Shown here piece after piece: positions 1 through 9,200 of a stretch of DNA of 64,000 bases. Source of the stretch: UBA11740 sp049273695. Its GTDB lineage: Bacteria; Acidobacteriota; Blastocatellia; Pyrinomonadales; Pyrinomonadaceae. The notes under the pieces were generated by a model that searched no databases, was not told where the DNA came from, and saw nothing but the letters and a program-made list of their open reading frames with translations. The stretch is taken from contig JBASRE010000042.1 in the NCBI GenBank assembly GCA_049273695.1, positions 1 to 64,000 on the forward strand, given 5' to 3'. Made by a program: the position numbers and the translations under genes. Numbering within the stretch: the stretch's first letter is position 1; each line of letters starts with the position of its first letter.

Positions 1-14
1 CTTTGATGTGATGA

Positions 15-84
15 AGCAGGTGCCCTTTCGAACCGCGAGCGATTAGACTTGCGGGTGACACAAAACCGAAAGGAGACACCTGCT
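15..84 (+). promoter_or_regulatory. Hairpin over the transposase ribosome-binding site
   Basis: AGCAGGTG...CTTTCG at 15-30 pairs with CGAAAGGAG...CACCTGCT at 67-84, leaving a loop of about 36 bases. The right arm contains the AAGGAG at 70-75 that serves the ATG at 85, so the fold would hide the ribosome-binding site. In IS110-group elements the non-coding end upstream of the transposase encodes the guide (bridge) RNA, so this may also be part of that RNA. Only 84 bases of this end lie in the window. Confidence 0.5.
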
Positions 85-1134
85 ATGGACTACAGAGTAT
101 ATTGCGGCGTCGACTTTCATGCACGGCAGCAAACGGTCTGCTCTTTGACAACTGAGGACGGGGTGATGTCAACCCACGAACTCAAACATCAGAACAAGGC
201 TGAACTGAAAGCTTTCTATGCACAGTTCAGCGGACCAGTATTAGTGGGACTGGAAGCCAGCGGTTACAGTCCCTGGTTCGAACAACTGCTGGAAGAGCTC
301 GGCCACGAAGTGTGGCTGGGCGATGCCACCGAGATTCGGCGGCGAGCGCGGCGCCGTCAGAAGAACGATCGCCGCGATGCCGAGCTGATTCTCGACTTGC
401 TGCTCCACGGGGAGTTTCCGCGGATTCACCGGCCGTCGGTGACCAGCCGCGAGATTCTGCGCATGCTGCGGTACCGTCACAAGCTTGTGCAGATGCGGAC
501 GATCATCAAGAACAGCCTGCAAGCGTTATCGATCCAATCGGGACTGTCGTTGCGGGCTAAGTTATTCACCCGCGCGGGCCTGGCGCAACTGCAGAGTGTC
601 ACGATGTCGCCCATGATGCAGTACCAACGCGAGCAATGGCTGGCCGCGCTCGAGCCTTTGAACCAGCGCATCCTGGAAGCCGTTACCTGGCTCGAACAAA
701 AGGCGGCCGGTGATGAGCGTGTCGAACGCTTACGCACTCATCCCGGCATCGGGTTACTGACGGCGCTCGGGCTGGTGCATACGCTCGAACCGATCGCGCG
801 TTTTAGCAATCAACGCAAAGTGGCAGCTTACGTTGGTTTCGATCCCAAGGAGCGTTCGTCAGGAGAAAAGAAACGCTATCTCGGGATCAGCAAAGCCGGC
901 TCTCGGGTGCTGCGGTTCCTCTTGATAGAAGCAGCCCAGACCACCTGCAAAGGCGACCCGGAACTGAAGCGCTTCTATCTGCGACTGCTCCACCGGCACG
1001 GTAAAGCTAAAGCGAAAGTGGCGGTGGCCAGGAAGCTGTTGATTCGCAGTTACATCCTTTTGCGCGACCGCATTGACTATGCAGAGTTCCAACGTCGCGC
1101 TGTCGCAGCTCGGCTTGCTCGGCAAGACGCATAG
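85..1134 (+). CDS. IS110-family transposase
   Basis: RNA-guided DEDD recombinase of the IS110 family. The N-terminal RuvC-like domain shows its acidic residues in GVDFHA (Asp10), LVGLEASG and KNDRRDAEL. The C-terminal Tnp domain carries HPGIGLLTAL and the conserved SSGEKKRYLG block that holds the family's catalytic serine. I chose ATG 85, which has AAGGAG nine bases upstream, over an in-frame TTG at 49. The gene looks intact at 349 residues, normal for the family. The left end of the element lies at or beyond the window start, and IS110 elements have no long terminal inverted repeats, so the borders are not defined. The IS110 subgroup is not decided. Confidence 0.93.
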   Translation: MDYRVYCGVDFHARQQTVCSLTTEDGVMSTHELKHQNKAELKAFYAQFSGPVLVGLEASGYSPWFEQLLEELGHEVWLGDATEIRRRARRRQKNDRRDAELILDLLLHGEFPRIHRPSVTSREILRMLRYRHKLVQMRTIIKNSLQALSIQSGLSLRAKLFTRAGLAQLQSVTMSPMMQYQREQWLAALEPLNQRILEAVTWLEQKAAGDERVERLRTHPGIGLLTALGLVHTLEPIARFSNQRKVAAYVGFDPKERSSGEKKRYLGISKAGSRVLRFLLIEAAQTTCKGDPELKRFYLRLLHRHGKAKAKVAVARKLLIRSYILLRDRIDYAEFQRRAVAARLARQDA

Positions 1135-1479
1135 GCCTAAAGTGCCTGCCACTTTGATTGAGCAGCCAGCCTCTGTCATTACCAAATGGTCACGGCAGAG
1201 AGCGCATCGCACCTCATGGAATATGACCGAATAGATGATTGATCGCAGCGCGCTGTCGATCTACTGAGTAACGCTAACGACAACTAACTCGGTTTTGTGT
1301 CAACGAACAAGCGGACAAATCGAAACTTGCTCAACTGCATCCGGCGGGATGCTAGTAGTGTCCGTTTGACAGCAACGTCTGCTTCATAGATGCGTCTTAG
1401 CGCCTTTGCGTGAACCGCCCACTGTCACATAAGGCTATTTCACAGCCAAGACGCAAAGTCGCAAAGGATCGCAAAGGGA
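1135..1479. other. Non-coding DNA after the transposase
   Basis: No convincing gene. Directly after the stop lies a perfect small hairpin, AAAGTG-CCTGC-CACTTT (1139-1155), with no T-run. At 1392-1409 (GCGTCTTAGCGCCTTTGC) and 1447-1477 (AAGACGCAAAGTCGCAAAG and on) is an inverted pair of short words that looks like a dispersed intergenic repeat. The right end of the IS element should lie in this stretch, but I cannot place it. Confidence 0.45.
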
Positions 1480-4044
1480 TCAGCGTCCGAGGGCTCTCAT
1501 CTCGTTGACCAGTACGCGTCGGCCGGAGCTATCGGTATCAACTCGAGTTTCACCACGGCGAGTGAAATTCTCGATTGGAGGTCTCGCCGGATGCACAAAA
1601 CGTTGCTCGTTCTTCGTCATCAAGGGTTCCGCAGTCTCATAGGACTCCGCGAAATCGAAGGACGGGTTGTGCCGGAGACATTCTGTCGTAGGTTGTTGCG
1701 AGAGCAGGATCGCGATGCGCTCGTGTTGGGGACAAGCGCCCATCGTGATCTGGTTCGTGTTCGGATCGAGATCGACGATCGCGACGTCTTCCGGCTGAAC
1801 AAATGATTTGCCGCCGAGCTCCGGTCGCAGATCCACGACAGACTTCATGAAATCCATCCAGATCGGCAGCGCTGCTTCTCCGCCTGTCATTCCCAGTTGT
1901 TCGTTGTCGTCGAAGCCAACCCAGACCGCGACGACCAGGTTCGGCGTGTAGCCTACGAACCAACCGTCGCGTGACGTGCCCGTCTTACCCGCAAGCGCAG
2001 TGTTCTTGATCAATGCCTGCGCGCGCGTCGCGGTGCCGCGATCGATGACGCCTTCAAGCATGTTGGTAACGATGAAAGCTGTGCTCGGCTGAATTGCTTG
2101 CGCGCCCGGCGGTACTTCGCCGGCCTGTTTCACTATGCGCGGTTCAATGCGGCGGCCGCCATTTGCAAACACGGCGTAAGCCGCAGCCATTTGCAACGGC
2201 GTCACTTCGGTTGTTCCGAGGGCCAGCGCCGGAAACGGCTCAGGACGTGGCAGGCCAAAGTCGCTGGCGATGTTTGCGGTGCGCGCGAGTCCCGTCTGCA
2301 TCGCGACATCAACGGTGACAACATTCAGCGAGTTGATGAGCCCGTCGCGCATCGGCACGTCGCGCATCGAAAAGCCGCCGCCGAAATTCGCCGGACGATA
2401 CTTTGACGTGCGGTCGTAGGTGAACGATCGCGGCGCGTCGGTGAACTTCGCGAGCGGCGAGATACCGCTTTCAAGCGCTGCCGCATAAACGAATGGCTTG
2501 AATACCGAACCCGGCTGTCGCTTGGCGTCGGTCGCGCGATTGAGTTGCGATTCGGCATAGTCTCGCCCACCCACCATTGCCAAAACCTCGCCCGACTTGG
2601 GATCGAGAGCCACCAGCGCCACCTGCGGCGTTGCGCCGCGCGCTTTGTAAGTCTCGTCCAACCGCGCGAGCTGCTTCCTGATCGCTTGTTCGGCGACGGC
2701 TTGAAGATCGAGATCGAGGGTGGTGACGAGTTGCTCGTCGCCGGCGGGTGCCGCTCGATTCGCGTAATCAACGAAGTAGGGCGCTGACGATTCACGCGCC
2801 GGATCGAAGTTAGCCAGCGTCAAAGGTTCTTTCGCGGTAGTGGCTGCCTGCGCGAGAGTGAGGTGACCGTCGCGCACCATAGTTCCCAGGACCGTGTTGC
2901 GTCGCGTGCGTGTTTCGTCGGGAGCGCGCACGGGTGAATAACGCGCGGGGCTTTGGATCATTCCGGCCAACGTTGCGGCTTCCGCGAGCGTTACATCCTT
3001 CAAATCTTTTCCGAAATAGACGCGCGCGGCTTGATCGACGCCACGCACACCAACGACATTCCGCTGTCCCAGGTAAACTTCGTTGCAGTACAGCGCGAAG
3101 ATGTCTTGCTTCGACAGCCGCCGTTCCAAACTGAATGACAGCATTGCTTCAGCGTACTTGCGACGAAAGGTTCGTTCCGGCGTCAGGTAGGTGTTCTTGA
3201 TGAGCTGTTGCGTGATGCTTGAGCCGCCTTGCCCAATGCGTTCTTCGCCGGCGTTTCGAATCAACGCGCGGCCAACGCCGAAAATGTCCAGCCCGTGATG
3301 ATCAAAGAAACGGCGGTCTTCGATTGAGGTAATCGCGTGCACCAGCACCGGCGGAATGTCTTTGAAAGTTAGTTGCCGGCGCGCCGCGCCTTTCGTGAGC
3401 GCGTCGTTAGTGAGCGACTCAGGCGCGAGCGTAAATGAATCGAGCGTCACGCCGTCTCCGAGTAAATCCTTGATACGGCCGTCGCGATCGAAACTTACAC
3501 GAACTGCTGCCGGGACCGTTTCGCGACTGGTCGGCTTGATCTCGATGGCGGCGTCTTCAACGCGAAAGCTGCCGTTCCAAACTTCGCTCACCGCATCGCT
3601 TTCAATGTATCCCGCGCGACGCAGCGCGACAGCCAATCCATCGCGCGTCAGTTTTTGCCCGGGTCGAAGCGTTCTTGGCGCGGCGTAGATTCCGGCGCGG
3701 CTGGTGAGATAGCCGTGGGTCAGGCGTTCATCAACCACGCGCGCGTACGAGCGGTACGACCTAATCAGCAGAACCGAGAGAGAAATTGTCGCGACGGCAC
3801 AAACGACCGCCGCAATTCGTAGCATGCGACGAAGGACAAGCCGGTTGCGGCAGCGTTGGGCTGTGGACCTCTGCCGCAGTTGAAGTTTTTCGGTAGCGCA
3901 AGTGGCTAACTTGCGAGCGCGCAAATTAACTATTTGCGCCACCTCGAATTCGGCGTTTGAAGAAAGTTTGGGGCTTTGCTTCTGTCGCGAGAGTCTTCCC
4001 GTCAGCAGACGCAAAGCCACCGAGGCAAGCGCTGAGCGATCCAT
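1480..4044 (-). CDS. Bifunctional penicillin-binding protein, class A (PBP1)
   Basis: Peptidoglycan glycosyltransferase plus DD-transpeptidase, anchored in the inner membrane. Membrane segment at about residues 75-95; a UB2H-like region at about 100-170, as in PBP1b; GT51 domain with the catalytic Glu in SIEDRRFFDHHG (Glu242) and GGSSITQQL; transpeptidase with SVFK (Ser513, Lys516), SLN and KTGTS. Start uncertain: residues 1-73 are encoded partly by two tandem palindromes (3897-3915 and 3919-3939) and look non-conserved, so the ATG at 3825 (MLRIAAVV), just before the membrane helix, is a good alternative. Neither start has a clear ribosome-binding site. The fold, domain order and motifs make the function secure. 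Confidence 0.93.
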   Translation of the reverse strand: MDRSALASVALRLLTGRLSRQKQSPKLSSNAEFEVAQIVNLRARKLATCATEKLQLRQRSTAQRCRNRLVLRRMLRIAAVVCAVATISLSVLLIRSYRSYARVVDERLTHGYLTSRAGIYAAPRTLRPGQKLTRDGLAVALRRAGYIESDAVSEVWNGSFRVEDAAIEIKPTSRETVPAAVRVSFDRDGRIKDLLGDGVTLDSFTLAPESLTNDALTKGAARRQLTFKDIPPVLVHAITSIEDRRFFDHHGLDIFGVGRALIRNAGEERIGQGGSSITQQLIKNTYLTPERTFRRKYAEAMLSFSLERRLSKQDIFALYCNEVYLGQRNVVGVRGVDQAARVYFGKDLKDVTLAEAATLAGMIQSPARYSPVRAPDETRTRRNTVLGTMVRDGHLTLAQAATTAKEPLTLANFDPARESSAPYFVDYANRAAPAGDEQLVTTLDLDLQAVAEQAIRKQLARLDETYKARGATPQVALVALDPKSGEVLAMVGGRDYAESQLNRATDAKRQPGSVFKPFVYAAALESGISPLAKFTDAPRSFTYDRTSKYRPANFGGGFSMRDVPMRDGLINSLNVVTVDVAMQTGLARTANIASDFGLPRPEPFPALALGTTEVTPLQMAAAYAVFANGGRRIEPRIVKQAGEVPPGAQAIQPSTAFIVTNMLEGVIDRGTATRAQALIKNTALAGKTGTSRDGWFVGYTPNLVVAVWVGFDDNEQLGMTGGEAALPIWMDFMKSVVDLRPELGGKSFVQPEDVAIVDLDPNTNQITMGACPQHERIAILLSQQPTTECLRHNPSFDFAESYETAEPLMTKNEQRFVHPARPPIENFTRRGETRVDTDSSGRRVLVNEMRALGR
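3897..3939. repeat. Two tandem palindromes inside the PBP N-terminal reading frame
   Basis: CGCAAGT-GGCTA-ACTTGCG (3897-3915) is followed directly by GCGCAAAT-TAACT-ATTTGCGC (3919-3939). Both are perfect stems with 5-base loops. Such paired stems are usual for intergenic repeats and unusual in conserved coding DNA, which argues that translation starts downstream. Confidence 0.55.
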
Positions 4045-4162
4045 CAGTTCAATCCGTTAGCTCTAGGAAACGGTGAATGGGGGCGAAATTCTTGGAGGGA
4101 ACGTGTCGCTTCAATAATGCGGCACGGAGTCAGTACCGGGTGATCTGTTCGAGTGTCTTTTT

Positions 4163-4251
4163 TGTGATTTCTCTGTGTCTCACGGGGCCCTTTGTGTCTC
4201 TGTGCTTAGATTCTTCGAAAGACGCACCATAGAGACACCGAGAAAACTTAA
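4163..4251. repeat. CTCTGTGTCTC-type inverted word repeat
   Basis: The left arm (about 4163-4206) carries TTCTCTGTGTCTCACGG and TTTGTGTCTCTGTGC; the right arm (4222-4251) reads CACCATAGAGACACCGAGAA, the complement of the same words. It fills the gap between the patatin-like gene and the PBP gene. A second locus with the same words lies at 50624-50724. Confidence 0.55.
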
Positions 4252-4268
4252 AGAAGAAGCCACTTCGG

Positions 4269-5096
4269 TCAAACTGCTGACACCATCGGCTCCCGCTGAA
4301 TCAGCGATTTGATTTTATCCATCGCCGCGCTGGCCGCTTCGTACCCGAGCTCAACCAGCTCGTCAGCACGCCGCGTTTGATCCCAGCGAATGTGACCGAC
4401 TTTTGGCGTGATCAGTGCATCAGCGTTAGCGCGATCCTGATTCGCGACGACTTTTTCGACGGCAACAAAGACGTGCGCCATTACACCCAGCGCTGTTTTC
4501 GGCCCCCGAAAGAATCGGGCCCCGTCAAAATTCACATCGCTCGCGATAACGTAATCGACGTCGAATGCGCGCACGTGGCTGATCGGCAGGCTCGCGACCA
4601 GGCCTCCATCAACCAACCACCGGCCGTCCGGATCGCGAACCGGAACGTAAAACGCGGGAATGCAGGTGCTGGCGCGAATCGCAAATGGCACGTCGCCTTC
4701 ATCGCGCAGGACGACTGCCGAGCCCCTGTGCAAATCCATCGCGAGCGCGGCGAAAGGAATCTTGAGATCTTCGAACCGCGTGACCGGCAAGATAGCGCGC
4801 AGAAAAGTTTCCATGCGCTGGTTCGATTGCAGCCCAAGACGTGAGAAAGAAGGCCGCCCCGTGTGACGCCAGCGAAATTTCTTCGCCAGGTCTTCGAGCT
4901 GGGGAATTGAAAGCCCCGCGGCGTACGCGCCGCCAATCAATGCGCCGGCCGACGCGCCCGCAATCGCGTCGATGGGAATGTTGTTTTCTTCGAGCGCGCG
5001 CAGCACGCCGACATGCGCGATACCGCGCGCGGCGCCACCAGAAAGGGCGAGACCGATTCGCGGGCGGGAGGTGCGTGGTGGTTCAGTCGTGTTCAT
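4269..5096 (-). CDS. Patatin-like phospholipase, RssA type
   Basis: Patatin-fold lipid acyl hydrolase, 275 residues. Oxyanion loop ALSGGAARGIAHVG, nucleophile elbow GASAG, and catalytic Asp in the DGG of WLVDGGLVASLP make the Ser-Asp dyad. No signal peptide, so probably cytoplasmic or peripheral at the inner membrane. I prefer the ATG at 5096 (MNTTEPPR) over the in-frame ATG at 5111, because the five extra codons are made from a 7-base word repeat. It lies between the SurA-like gene and the PBP gene on the same strand, but repeat-filled gaps of ~175 and ~225 bases make a shared transcript unsure. Substrate unknown. Confidence 0.88.
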   Translation of the reverse strand: MNTTEPPRTSRPRIGLALSGGAARGIAHVGVLRALEENNIPIDAIAGASAGALIGGAYAAGLSIPQLEDLAKKFRWRHTGRPSFSRLGLQSNQRMETFLRAILPVTRFEDLKIPFAALAMDLHRGSAVVLRDEGDVPFAIRASTCIPAFYVPVRDPDGRWLVDGGLVASLPISHVRAFDVDYVIASDVNFDGARFFRGPKTALGVMAHVFVAVEKVVANQDRANADALITPKVGHIRWDQTRRADELVELGYEAASAAMDKIKSLIQREPMVSAV

Positions 5097-5099
5097 CAG

Positions 5100-5258
5100 A
5101 ACATTTGACATTTGGCATTTGACATATGAAATGTGCCAATTGCGGATTCGACAATGAGTGCTCGCTACAGTTAATCGCCGAAACGATTTGTTGGATCTCG
5201 GCTTTACATCTCTTTTTCAAATGACCAAATGTTAGATGTCAAATGCCAAATGTAAAAT
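5100..5258. repeat. Inverted 7-base word array, ATTTGAC type
   Basis: Left arm 5100-5135 repeats ATTTGAC/ATTTGGC at 7-base spacing; right arm 5216-5258 carries the complement (AAATGAC, AAATGCC). The ~80-base spacer has no gene. The left arm reaches the start region of the patatin-like gene. Confidence 0.7.
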
Positions 5259-5270
5259 CGTGAGCTGTCC

Positions 5271-6170
5271 CTACACGGGATTCAACACAACGATCTCAGT
5301 TCCCGGCTGCTCGCGCAATTCGTCAACGAATTTGTCGATTTCGGCTTCAATCTTCTCTTCCATTAAATCGCGATTAATTTCGGCGCGCACCTGTTCCAGG
5401 GTCGGAACGATCTGCCCGCTGTTGCGCAGGCGCCCGTACTTTTGGTTGTAGCGATCCTGAATTTCTCGATCGGTGACGACGGCAAAGGCGCGGAAGCGAA
5501 AATCGAGGTACTGCTCGACCATGACGCGATCGCGCAGAATCAGATCGAGTTGCTCGCTCGTCAGTCCGACACGAGTCATCCGTTGCTCGAGTCGCGCCGC
5601 GGATCCAAATGCCTGCGCTAGTTCGTTGCGTTTCTTGATCACCTCAGCATCGCGGGCCGCATTCGCCTCGGTCGTATCGGCACTCGGCAGCTTGCGCGCC
5701 TCCTGCAAAATCAGCAGTTGATCTTCAACCAGTCGCAATGCGCGGTTAAGTTGCGCTGAACTGGGCCGCTCAGAGGATGGCGTATCTGGTTCGAGCGCCA
5801 GTTGCCACACGAGATCCGAATAGGCAATGAGATCGGGCGTCGCGCGTGTGCCGTTCGTCACGCTGGCGACCATCTTGTCGGGAATGGTTTGCGCCTGGGT
5901 CGCGGCGCAAAGAGCGAAGAGTAAAGAGCAAAGGAGAAAAATTGAAAATTGAAAATTGAAAATTGAAAAATGCAAATTTGGACAACTTGGTTTTTGGTCT
6001 TTGGTTTTTGGACTTTGTTTTTTGGTCTTTATGAAGAAAGTTGAAAACCTGGCTACAGAACGAATATCAAAGCCCCAAGACCTAAGATGTAAGAGCAAAG
6101 GCCTAAGACCTAAGACCAAAGACCAAAGGCGTCGATTTTCAATTTTCATTTTGCACTTTTCAATTTGCAT
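5271..6170 (-). CDS. SurA N-domain-like periplasmic protein, no PPIase domain
   Basis: The mature part (about residues 95-299) is alpha-helical and charged, resembling the N-terminal chaperone domain of SurA/parvulin-type folding factors (VASVTNG..., EDQLLILQEARKL, DREIQDRYNQKYG), but no parvulin domain follows. It lies 46 bases downstream of the Omp85 gene and fits a role in outer-membrane protein folding; that is inference. The N-terminus is odd: residues 1-94 come almost wholly from 7-base word arrays and contain period-7 peptide such as FSIFNFQFSIF. The hydrophobic stretch ending LLFALCAATQAQ would serve as a signal peptide with cleavage near residue 94. The true start may be an internal non-ATG codon. 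Confidence 0.65.
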   Translation of the reverse strand: MQIEKCKMKIENRRLWSLVLGLRPLLLHLRSWGFDIRSVARFSTFFIKTKKQSPKTKDQKPSCPNLHFSIFNFQFSIFLLCSLLFALCAATQAQTIPDKMVASVTNGTRATPDLIAYSDLVWQLALEPDTPSSERPSSAQLNRALRLVEDQLLILQEARKLPSADTTEANAARDAEVIKKRNELAQAFGSAARLEQRMTRVGLTSEQLDLILRDRVMVEQYLDFRFRAFAVVTDREIQDRYNQKYGRLRNSGQIVPTLEQVRAEINRDLMEEKIEAEIDKFVDELREQPGTEIVVLNPV

Positions 6171-6214
6171 TGCTTTTCTTTTGCACTCTTTGCTCTTGCC
6201 ACTTTGCTCTTACC
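5907..6214. repeat. Nested inverted heptamer arrays
   Basis: From 5907, twenty consecutive 7-base units stay in register while the word changes: GCAAAGA, then TTGAAAA four times running, then TTTTTGG/TCTTTGG. From 6082, nineteen more units run in mirrored order as complements: CTAAGAC/CAAAGAC, TTCAATT, then TCTTTGC. The result is a nested palindrome of about 310 bases. It overlaps the start and signal-peptide region of the SurA-like gene. Confidence 0.85.
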
Positions 6215-6216
6215 CG

Positions 6217-9200
6217 CTAAAACGTCTGCGAGAACCTGAACTGGAATTGTCCCTTCTGAATCTGGAACACGGTTGTGGTCGGATTTGGCGTGTTCAGATT
6301 CTGCGGGATCAAGAACCGCGACGGATTCAAAAGAAATCCATAGTCCACCGCGAGCGCGCCGCCCAGAGGGGTCTTGAATCGAAAACCGAGTCCAACCGTA
6401 TGACTCCAACGCACCCGCAGGTTTTGCGCGTTCACATCTTCGACGAAATTGCCTGACGGCGTGATCGGCTTCCGGCTAAAGATGTCTCCGATGCTCCGGA
6501 ACACGTTGCCGCCGTCATAAAACGGCACGATTTGCACGTCGCGGGTCAGCGGGATGCGCGCTTCCAGATTCGCTACGACCTCAGCGTTGCCGCCGATGGG
6601 CACCGTAAATGGATCAAGTCTAATCACATTATCGTCTCGGTCGCGGAACTCGCCTTCCGGAACGATCACCTGGCGCGGTCCGGCTTCTTCAAACGGATAT
6701 CCACGCAGCGTAGTCGAGCCGCCCGAGAAGAACCGTTCGCTGATAGGTAGCAGGCGATCGAAATCGTCGATGCGGCCATTGCCATTCTTATCGCGCACGT
6801 CAAACAGCTGCGCCAGCCCAACCGTCAGGTTCCCCGCCAGTACGGTGCCGCGCGGTCCGAACTTGTAGTAGGTGCGATACGTCGAAAGAAAACGCATGAA
6901 CGAAGTGTTGCCGCCCAGGGCCTTCGCCGCCCAACTGAAATCCCCCGACAAGAAATGCCCGCGCGTCGCGTCGGTTTGGTTGTAGCGGCAGACCTCGCCG
7001 GAGCGAATACGCTCATCCTCGCCGCTAACGACGACGCCCGGTAAACGCCGTTCGCATCGCTCGCGCGTATCCATGACAAACGAAGTTCCGAAGCGCGACA
7101 TGCGCACAACTTGATCGGGCCTCAGGACGTCTTTGAGCAGCAGACTCTCGATGTTGCGGAGGCGTACGTCCTCGTACACGTAACGCAGGAACAGGATGCT
7201 GTGCCGTTTCTGGCTGAGGACGCGCTGCGTCTCAGCCGTGAAAGTCAGCCGATCGATTTCAGCGTCACCGGTACGATTGCCAAACTGGTCAATCGGATTC
7301 CCATCCTCATCCACGCGCTGCACGATCCCAAACGTGCCGCGATCGATTGTTGAGCGGAAAAAGCGCGTGATCGTCGAATCGCGGAAATATTGAAGCGACA
7401 GAGCGAGCGGTGCGAATTGATCCTTGCGATAGCGAGCGAACCGCGGGTCGAGAAACTCGAAACGGACGATCTGCTGACGTTGGCTGCCGCGCAGGCGAAC
7501 GGCCGCGGTGCGCAGCTTGTTCATGAAATTGACGTTCGTCAGCTCCATCAAACCAAGCGCGCCCGTGTCGGTCGAAAAGCCGCCGCCGTATTCAATCACC
7601 CGCGGCTTCGTTTCTTCCACATCGATGACGAGGTCGTATTTTTTCTCGCCCGTCGGCGTTTCACCTGCGGGCTGTTGGCTAATCAGAACCTGCCGGAAAG
7701 CATCGGTCATGTACAGCGCGCGTTCGGCTTCGGTGATGCGATCGGCGCGTAAAGGATCGCCGGGATGCAACGGAATCGCGCGAATGATCGCGTCGCGCTT
7801 TTTGCGCTGCGTACCGGCACTGCCGGTCACGCCGTTGACCAGAATGTCGTTGACGATTGCTTTGGCGCCTTCCCTTGTCACGTTAAAGACGACGCGCACT
7901 TGTTCGTCTTCGCCCTGATTTGGCAATTCGTCAACCGCGACGCGGATGTCGGCCTCGATGTAGCCTTCGCGTGCGTACAGGTTCAGCAAGCGGGCCGCAT
8001 CGCCGCGCACCTGCGAACGCGAGTAAGGCGCCTGCTTCACAATCGAGATCTCTTTTTGCAGACGCGCCTGATCGAAAACTGTCGCGCCGCGAACTTCGGT
8101 TTCCGCGACGCGCGTCAGCGGCCCTTCCTCGACATTGAAGGTGATGATCAAATCTTCGCCGGCGAGCGAAATACCCTGCAGCACCGTCACTTTCACACGC
8201 CGGTAACCCACTTCTTTCATGTAGGCTTCGACCGTGCGGCGGTCTTCTTCGAGCATCGCGTTGCTGGTAAAGCCGCGTCCCAGTCCGCCGATGAAGGGGA
8301 GGAACGAAAGTGCGTTCGCCTTGCGCGACTTCAGGTAATCGGCAATGTCCTCCGGCGAAACTTCGTCAGTTCCAGTGATGCGAATGTCGGTCAGTTTGAG
8401 CTGGCGGTTTAGCGTCACATCGTAGGTGACATTGACCGTGTGACCGGTCAACCCCTCGGGCACAAGGTTGCGGCAGGTTTCATTCGATCCGTTGTCCACG
8501 GTGTTTGGCCCAGGCGGAGTCACCGTGCATACCGGCGTGATCTCAGCAAAGAAGTAGCCGTCTTCCTGCAAACGATTGCGCACGCGGCGCCCGCCTTCTT
8601 CAATCACTGAGTAGTCGAGATTGCCTTCGCGCTTCAGCGGCAGCAACTCGCGTTGGGTTTTCTCTTTGAGCTCGTAGTTCTTAAAAGCAATGGTAACGAG
8701 CGGACCGGGACTGCCTTCGACTTTAATGTTGATCTCGTTCGTATCGGGATCGCGCACGACACGCGGGTCGTCCAGCGTTGGTGATAGAAAACCTTTGGCG
8801 AGCAGCGCTTGCCGAATCCGGTTCACGTCTTCGCCCAGTATGTCGCGCGTAAACAGCGCGCCGGGCTGAAGTTTCAAAGTCGGACGGACGGCTTCAACGT
8901 CAAGTTTCTGGTCGATGATAAATGTCGCGACGCGCGCGGGCGCGCCCGGCGTTACCGCGTAGATGACGCGCCGCCGCGTGCCGGTCGAGTCTGTCGGATC
9001 AAGTTCTTCAGTATGTTCGACGGTCGCGTTGTAGTAACCACGATCGCGCAGATAAGCCTGAATCTCGTCGGCGTTTCGTTCGATCGCCTGCAACGAAAAT
9101 CTTCGTCCGGGCTCAAGCAGATTCAGGCGCGCCCGAATCTCGTCCGTCGCGATCGGAACCCCGGTCGCCTCGCCCACGCGGACGGTGACTCCCGCAATCA

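Noticed and set aside
859..1212. Reverse-strand frame across the transposase end
   Set aside because: Shadow of the transposase; no start context or recognisable product.
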